The notes under the pieces: model-generated
Told to the model about the DNA's origin: nothing
Database searches by the model: none
The model's input: the letters and a program-made list of their open reading frames with translations, nothing else
From: an uncultured beta proteobacterium
GTDB taxonomy: Bacteria; Pseudomonadota; Gammaproteobacteria; Burkholderiales; Rhodocyclaceae
Direction: 5' to 3'
Length of the DNA: 11,589 nt
Assembly: GCA_903932755.1 (NCBI GenBank)
Contig: CAIZHL010000558.1
Location: forward strand, 1 to 11,589
Translations under genes and position numbers: made by a program
Part shown: in pieces, positions 8,107 through 11,589 of the stretch
Numbering within the stretch: position 1 is the stretch's first letter
Layout of the letters: each line of letters begins with the position of its first letter

Positions 8107-9750
8107 CTACTTCTTTTCCCCCGCCTCCACCATGCGCGTGATCTGCCATTGCTGGGCAATCGACAGGATGTTGTTCACCGTCCAGTAGAGAACCAGGCCG
8201 GCCGGGAAAAACAGGAACATGCCGGTAAACACGATCGGCATGTAAAGCATCACCTTTGCCTGGATGGGATCGGGCGGTGTCGGATTGAGCTTGGTCTGGA
8301 TGAACATCGTGGCGCCCATGATCAGCGGCAGCACGTAGAACGGATCCTTCACCGAAAGGTCGGTGATCCAGCCCAACCAGGGCGCATTGCGCATCTCGAC
8401 AGTTCCCAGCAGCACCCAGTACAGCGCGATGAAGACCGGGATCTGTACCAGCACCGGCAGGCAACCGCCCAGCGGGTTGACCTTCTCCTTCTTGTACAAG
8501 GCCATCATTTCCTGATTCAGGCGCTGCTTGTCGTCGCCGTAGGTTTCCTTCAACTTCATCAGCTTGGGCGTCAGCACCCGCATCTTGGCCATGGATTTGT
8601 AACTTGCGGCCGAAAGCGGAAAGAAAATTCCCTTGAGCAACATGGTGAGGCCAATGATGGCCCAACCCCAGTTGCCGACCAATTTGTAGATCGCCGCGAG
8701 AACCCAGAACAGAGGTGCAGCAATGACCGTCAGCCACCCGTAATCGACCACCAGATCGAGTCCGGGAGCAATCTTTTCCAGCTTATCCTGCTCCTGTGGC
8801 CCGGCATACAGCGATATCGCGCTCTTGCCGTCCGCGGCGACGGGCAGGATCACGCCCGCCGAGTACAAGTCTTCCCCGACCTTGCGCATGTAATACTCGC
8901 GTGGCGTGCCGGCCGCCGGCAGCCAGGCAGCGACGAAGTAGTGCTGGATCATCGCCAGCCAGCCATTGTCTGCCTTCTGCGCAAACTTGGCCTTGTTCTT
9001 CAGGATGTCGGCGAACTCGACCTTCTGAAACTTTTCGGCGTCGGTAAACACTGCCGGTCCCGTGAAGGTAACGACCCCCATCATCATCGAGTTGTCCTGC
9101 CCTTCGGCGGGCTTGCCGTCACGCGTTATCTGGTAGTAGGCATGGGTGCCCGGCGCCACACCCTCATGGCGAACGTCGATCTGGTAGCTGCCACGCTGGA
9201 AGACATAAGTCTTCGCCACCTTGCCGCCGCTGGCCGCCTGCGCCTCGAGACGCACTTCCAGCTTCAGTTCACCGTCCTTCAGAACATGTTCGCCGGGCGT
9301 CAGCTTCCATTCGGTCTTGTGATTCGGCATGCCTTCTCCGATCACCCCGGACTGGCCCAGATAGATGTGCTTGCCGCCGTTGTCGAACAGCACAAAATGC
9401 TTCGACTTGTCTTCGGTCTCCGGGTGGCGAACCAGTTCGAGCCGGGTAATGTCTCCGCCCAGCGCTGAAATTTCCGCGACGTACAAGTCGGTGCGGATTT
9501 TTGCAGTGGCAGCGCCCGCTCCAGTCGCGGCAGCGACGCCGGCAACTGCGCCCGGTACGGCACCCGGCACAGCCGCGGGACCGGCTGGCGGCATCGTGGG
9601 CGTGGGCACTGCGCCCGCCCCTACGCCCGCCGCTGCCACGGCTTTAGCCGTCGTCGCCAACTTTGGCGAGCTCTGTTTTTGCCAGGCGTCCCAAAGCATG
9701 ATCAGCGAAAAACTGAACACCAGAAGCAGGATCAATCGTCGGTTATCCAT
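8107..9750 (-). CDS. yidC: membrane protein insertase YidC
   Basis: The Oxa1/YidC-family insertase that places and folds inner-membrane proteins, alone or with SecYEG; its clients include ATP synthase subunits a and c. The product is 547 residues (E. coli 548). A first membrane anchor lies at about 5-20, followed by an Ala/Gly/Pro/Val-rich linker at 33-84, the large periplasmic domain at about 85-335, and five C-terminal helices between about 340 and 535. Conserved blocks are SMAKMRVLTPK (386-396), QEMMALYKKEKVNPLGGC (413-430) and FPAGLVLYWTVNN (515-527). Lys373 replaces the E. coli pore Arg366, a conservative change I recall from other betaproteobacterial YidCs. The ATG lies 39 bases after yidD with a weak ribosome binding site. 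The gene is intact. Confidence 0.97.
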   Translation of the reverse strand: MDNRRLILLLVFSFSLIMLWDAWQKQSSPKLATTAKAVAAAGVGAGAVPTPTMPPAGPAAVPGAVPGAVAGVAAATGAGAATAKIRTDLYVAEISALGGDITRLELVRHPETEDKSKHFVLFDNGGKHIYLGQSGVIGEGMPNHKTEWKLTPGEHVLKDGELKLEVRLEAQAASGGKVAKTYVFQRGSYQIDVRHEGVAPGTHAYYQITRDGKPAEGQDNSMMMGVVTFTGPAVFTDAEKFQKVEFADILKNKAKFAQKADNGWLAMIQHYFVAAWLPAAGTPREYYMRKVGEDLYSAGVILPVAADGKSAISLYAGPQEQDKLEKIAPGLDLVVDYGWLTVIAAPLFWVLAAIYKLVGNWGWAIIGLTMLLKGIFFPLSAASYKSMAKMRVLTPKLMKLKETYGDDKQRLNQEMMALYKKEKVNPLGGCLPVLVQIPVFIALYWVLLGTVEMRNAPWLGWITDLSVKDPFYVLPLIMGATMFIQTKLNPTPPDPIQAKVMLYMPIVFTGMFLFFPAGLVLYWTVNNILSIAQQWQITRMVEAGEKK

Positions 9751-9789
9751 TACTGTCTCGGCAGTGATTCAGGTCAGAAATGCAAAAAA

Positions 9790-10020
9790 TCAGGGGATGG
9801 GGTCAAAACCGCCCGGATGCCAGGGATGACAACGTCCTAGCCTGCGAACGGTAAGCCACAAACCCCGGAACAAGCCGTGGCGGCTCAGGGCTTCCATGGA
9901 GTACTCGGAGCAGCTCGGGTAGAAGCGGCAGCGGTTGCCCAGCATTGGACTGATGGCCAACTGGTATCCGCGAATCAGCCACAACAGCGGCCGGACCAAA
10001 AAGGATCTCGTCGCGATCAC
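9790..10020 (-). CDS. yidD: membrane protein insertion efficiency factor YidD
   Basis: A small inner-membrane-associated protein (76 residues) of the YidD/haemolytic-domain family that assists YidC-dependent insertion. It has the family signatures: an amphipathic N-terminal helix ending YQLAISP (19-25), [15 protein letters not shown] (31-45) with its conserved cysteines, and [13 protein letters not shown] (64-76). The GTG start overlaps the rnpA stop as GTGA, so translation is probably coupled to rnpA. The rpmH-rnpA-yidD-yidC order is conserved across most bacteria. Confidence 0.95.
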   Translation of the reverse strand: MIATRSFLVRPLLWLIRGYQLAISPMLGNRCRFYPSCSEYSMEALSRHGLFRGLWLTVRRLGRCHPWHPGGFDPIP

Positions 10021-10421
10021 TTCAGAAATTGCCTCAAGAGGATTTCCATTTCCGCGCGCCAGACTTTCCGTTGCCCCTCAACCACGCCGCCGGCTCCCGA
10101 AACCGGTCGCTTCAGGCGCAGGACCAGGTCGCATGGCGGAATCGCCGATGCAAGCTGGCGGAAAGCTTCCCTTCCCTGACGCTTGATGGCATTGCGCAAT
10201 ACGGCGGCCCGCGCCAGGCGTTTCGGTACGATCAACCCGATCCGCGCCCTGCTCGCAGCATTTGCCGGACAAAAATGAAGGTCGAAACACGTGCCCCGCA
10301 CCACCCGCCGCGCCGCCATGACGGCGGAAAACTCTTCCGGCCGGTGCAGGCGCTGCTCTGAGTGAAACGAAGCGCGCCGCTTAGACGGCGAGACGATGAC
10401 GGCCCTTGGCACGACGCGCAC
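10017..10421 (-). CDS. rnpA: ribonuclease P protein component RnpA
   Basis: The basic protein cofactor of RNase P that helps the catalytic RNA bind pre-tRNA leaders. The conserved core starts near residue 19 ([13 protein letters not shown]) and contains the RNR-like region [14 protein letters not shown] at 75-88. The whole product is rich in Arg and Lys. The only usual start codons upstream of the core are GTGs at 10421 and 10412, both inside rpmH in another frame, so rnpA overlaps the L34 gene by 41 or 32 bases and gains a basic N-terminal extension (134 or 131 residues; E. coli 119). Neither GTG has a good ribosome binding site. The next ATG (residue 35) would cut into the core. The gene identity is secure; the start is not. 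Confidence 0.92.
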   Translation of the reverse strand: MRVVPRAVIVSPSKRRASFHSEQRLHRPEEFSAVMAARRVVRGTCFDLHFCPANAASRARIGLIVPKRLARAAVLRNAIKRQGREAFRQLASAIPPCDLVLRLKRPVSGAGGVVEGQRKVWRAEMEILLRQFLK

Positions 10422-10515
10422 GGATCACAGCACGACCACCGCGGGTACGCATGCGCACGAGGAAGCCGTGGGTGCGCTTGCGGCGCACAACCGAAGGCTG
10501 GTAGGTGCGTTTCAT
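10381..10515 (-). CDS. rpmH: 50S ribosomal protein L34
   Basis: Encodes 44 residues beginning [18 protein letters not shown] and ending in the typical basic tail [10 protein letters not shown]. This is a complete, highly conserved L34, which sits deep in the large subunit near the 23S rRNA 5' domain. The ATG is preceded by AAGGGA (10523-10528, minus strand) with seven bases of spacing. It is the first gene of the minus-strand cluster diverging from dnaA. The end of the gene overlaps the predicted start of rnpA in a different frame. Confidence 0.98.
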   Translation of the reverse strand: MKRTYQPSVVRRKRTHGFLVRMRTRGGRAVIRARRAKGRHRLAV

Positions 10516-10546
10516 GGCAATATCCCTTAAATGAACAAAGCCGCGA

Positions 10547-10575
10547 ATTACAGCGTCTTACCGCAGTTTTGTCAA
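10547..10575 (-). promoter_or_regulatory. sigma-70 promoter of the rpmH operon
   Basis: On the minus strand, a perfect TTGACA (10575-10570) is followed by 17 bases and TGTAAT (10552-10547; five of six consensus bases). The predicted transcript starts near 10540 and reaches the rpmH ATG after about 25 bases, passing the AAGGGA ribosome binding site. It would drive rpmH-rnpA-yidD-yidC and possibly mnmE. Confidence 0.75.
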
Positions 10576-10594
10576 GCGCAACAATCTCCGCGGC

Positions 10595-10603
10595 TGTGGA
10601 TAA
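10595..10603 (-). promoter_or_regulatory. perfect DnaA box
   Basis: The minus strand reads TTATCCACA, identical to the strongest E. coli DnaA box. It lies between the rpmH and dnaA promoters and covers the predicted -35 of dnaA, which suggests autoregulation by DnaA. Confidence 0.85.
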
Positions 10604-10625
10604 CTATAGCCGAAACAGCTAGAAT
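10597..10625 (+). promoter_or_regulatory. predicted dnaA promoter overlapping a DnaA box
   Basis: TGGATA (10597-10602; four of six -35 bases) is followed by 17 bases and TAGAAT (10620-10625; five of six -10 bases). Transcription would start near 10632 and leave an untranslated leader of about 87 bases. The -35 hexamer lies wholly inside the DnaA box. The match is moderate, so the call depends partly on position. Confidence 0.5.
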
Positions 10626-10718
10626 GCGCTCCCTGCCCGATGCACGTCGGCGGCAAAGAAAAACCTCCTAATCAGCACATCGACCCACCTTTCCCGGCTT
10701 CGAATCCTTCCTATTGCA

Positions 10719-11589
10719 ATGAGTGAATTTTGGACCGCCTGCCTGAACCGCTTTGAGCAGGAGCTTCCTGCGCAGCAGTTCAACACCTGGATAAAAGGTC
10801 TGCAGCTGGTAAACGAGGATGAAGGTCCGACGCACTTTCGCTTGGTCGCACCCAATCGCTTCGTCATGCAGTGGGTCCGGGAGCGATATCTGGCGCAAAT
10901 AGAAGCCCTCGGTAAGGATTTTTTTTCCACTCCTGTCAGCATCAACCTTGCGGTAGCTGATGCAGCGCCGGACTTGCCGACCGCTACTCCCGACACCGAT
11001 CCGGAACCATCGGCCACGCCTGCCGCCACAGTCAAACCGGTCAGGTCCGGTGATCCCGGTTACGAAAAGACCCGACTCAACGCCGAGTTCACGTTTGACA
11101 CACTGGTTACCGGACGAGCCAATGATCTGGCAAGAGCCGCCGCCCAGCAGGTGGCGCTGAATCCCGGTGTTTCCTATAACCCGCTGTTCATCTATGGCGG
11201 TGTGGGCCTGGGTAAGACGCATCTGATCCACGCCATCGGCAATTCGATCTACGCGGCCAACCCCGAGCTGGAGGTGCGCTATGTCCACGCCGAAGACTAT
11301 TTTTCAGACGTAGTGCGGGCATTTCAGCAGAACTCGCGAGACGCCTTCAAGCGCTATTACCGTTCGCTCGACCTCCTCCTTATTGACGACATCCAGTTCT
11401 TCAATCGCAAGGATCGAACACAGGAAGAGTTTTTCTACGCCTTCAATGCTCTGATCGAGGCTAAGAAGCAGATCATCATCACCTGCGATACCTACCCGAA
11501 AGACGTCCAGGGACTTGAAGAGCGCCTTGTTTCACGCTTCGACTGGGGCCTTACCGTCGCCATCGAACCTCCCGAACTTGAGATGCGCA
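10719..11589 (+). CDS. dnaA: chromosomal replication initiator protein DnaA (partial, 3' end outside window)
   Basis: The AAA+ ATPase that binds DnaA boxes, melts oriC and loads the DnaB helicase. The window holds the first 290 codons without a stop. Domain I (FWTACLNRFEQELPAQQFNTWI, about 4-25) begins in the usual beta/gamma style. A Pro/Thr/Ala-rich linker (domain II) spans about 82-112. The AAA+ domain starts at about 120: FTFDTLVTGRAN, Walker A GGVGLGKTH (160-168), Walker B LLLIDDIQF (219-227), sensor I TCDTYPK (255-261) and the Arg-finger segment ERLVSRF (268-274). The ATG at 10719 fits homologues and no in-frame alternative lies nearby, but the upstream sequence is pyrimidine-rich and lacks a Shine-Dalgarno, which may keep DnaA synthesis low. 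Domain IV is beyond the edge. Confidence 0.98.
   Translation, partial: MSEFWTACLNRFEQELPAQQFNTWIKGLQLVNEDEGPTHFRLVAPNRFVMQWVRERYLAQIEALGKDFFSTPVSINLAVADAAPDLPTATPDTDPEPSATPAATVKPVRSGDPGYEKTRLNAEFTFDTLVTGRANDLARAAAQQVALNPGVSYNPLFIYGGVGLGKTHLIHAIGNSIYAANPELEVRYVHAEDYFSDVVRAFQQNSRDAFKRYYRSLDLLLIDDIQFFNRKDRTQEEFFYAFNALIEAKKQIIITCDTYPKDVQGLEERLVSRFDWGLTVAIEPPELEMR

Larger units (their letters stand above)
10516..10718. other. rpmH-dnaA intergenic region, possible part of oriC
   Basis: A 203-base region between divergent rpmH and dnaA, where the replication origin lies in many proteobacteria. It holds one perfect DnaA box and the two divergent promoters but no cluster of boxes and no long A/T-rich unwinding tract. 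The origin may extend beyond the window, for example into the dnaA-dnaN gap. I propose it only as origin-associated DNA. Confidence 0.35.

Noticed and set aside
7858..9468. 536-codon plus-strand open frame opposite mnmE and yidC
   Set aside because: High-GC shadow frame antisense to yidC; rich in His, Gln and Arg, with no recognisable domain.
10278..10290. CACGTG core resembling parS inside rnpA
   Set aside because: The flanking arms do not match the parS palindrome.
10786..10794. DnaA-box-like sequence at the start of dnaA
   Set aside because: Only seven of nine positions match and it encodes conserved Thr-Trp-Ile of DnaA domain I.
10619..11288. Minus-strand open frames opposite dnaA, with AGGAGGT at 10664-10670
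   Set aside because: They lie antisense to the conserved DnaA coding sequence. The Shine-Dalgarno-like string is in the dnaA leader and leads only to a TTG without a plausible protein.

Overview
The window is the chromosomal replication-origin neighbourhood of a high-GC proteobacterium, most likely a betaproteobacterium. The gene order supports this: dnaA | rpmH-rnpA-yidD-yidC-mnmE ... mnmG-rsmG-parA-parB ... atpI-atpB-(atpE). So do protein details: DnaA reads TCDTYPK at sensor I, and YidC has Lys at the position of the E. coli pore Arg. A Rhodocyclales or Nitrosomonadales-like host is my guess from order and style only. Everything except dnaA lies on the minus strand.

Layout, left to right. 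(1) 1-1313: start of the F1Fo-ATP synthase operon, with atpI, atpB, the Shine-Dalgarno of atpE at the left edge and a near-consensus promoter (TTGACA-17-TATATT) in front of atpI. (2) 1424-5680: mnmG-rsmG-parA-parB, tightly packed (wobble-uridine tRNA modification, 16S rRNA G527 methylation, chromosome partitioning). A GC-rich palindromic element sits between mnmG and the conserved start of rsmG. (3) 5681-5921: intergenic DNA with two parS centromere sites 26 bp apart, the targets of the ParB encoded here. (4) 5922-6686: a TSUP (TauE/SafE, YfcA-like) permease placed between mnmG and mnmE. (5) 6693-10515: rpmH-rnpA-yidD-yidC-mnmE, i.e. ribosomal protein L34, RNase P protein, two membrane-protein insertion factors and the mnmE GTPase gene. 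mnmE carries an in-frame TAA at codon 101. (6) 10516-10718: a divergent promoter region with one perfect DnaA box overlapping the predicted -35 of dnaA. (7) 10719 to the right edge: the first 290 codons of dnaA.

The genes form a conserved growth-linked cluster: initiation (DnaA), segregation (ParA/ParB/parS), ribosome and tRNA maturation (L34, RnpA, RsmG, MnmE/MnmG), membrane insertion (YidC/YidD) and ATP synthesis. MnmE and MnmG normally act as one complex, so the nonsense codon in mnmE is the most important anomaly. I found no new defence, mobile or otherwise undescribed system. The interesting points are the mnmE stop, the rpmH/rnpA overlap, the extended rsmG reading frame, the parS pair and the DnaA-box/promoter overlap. 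No gene-free stretch exceeds 300 bases.
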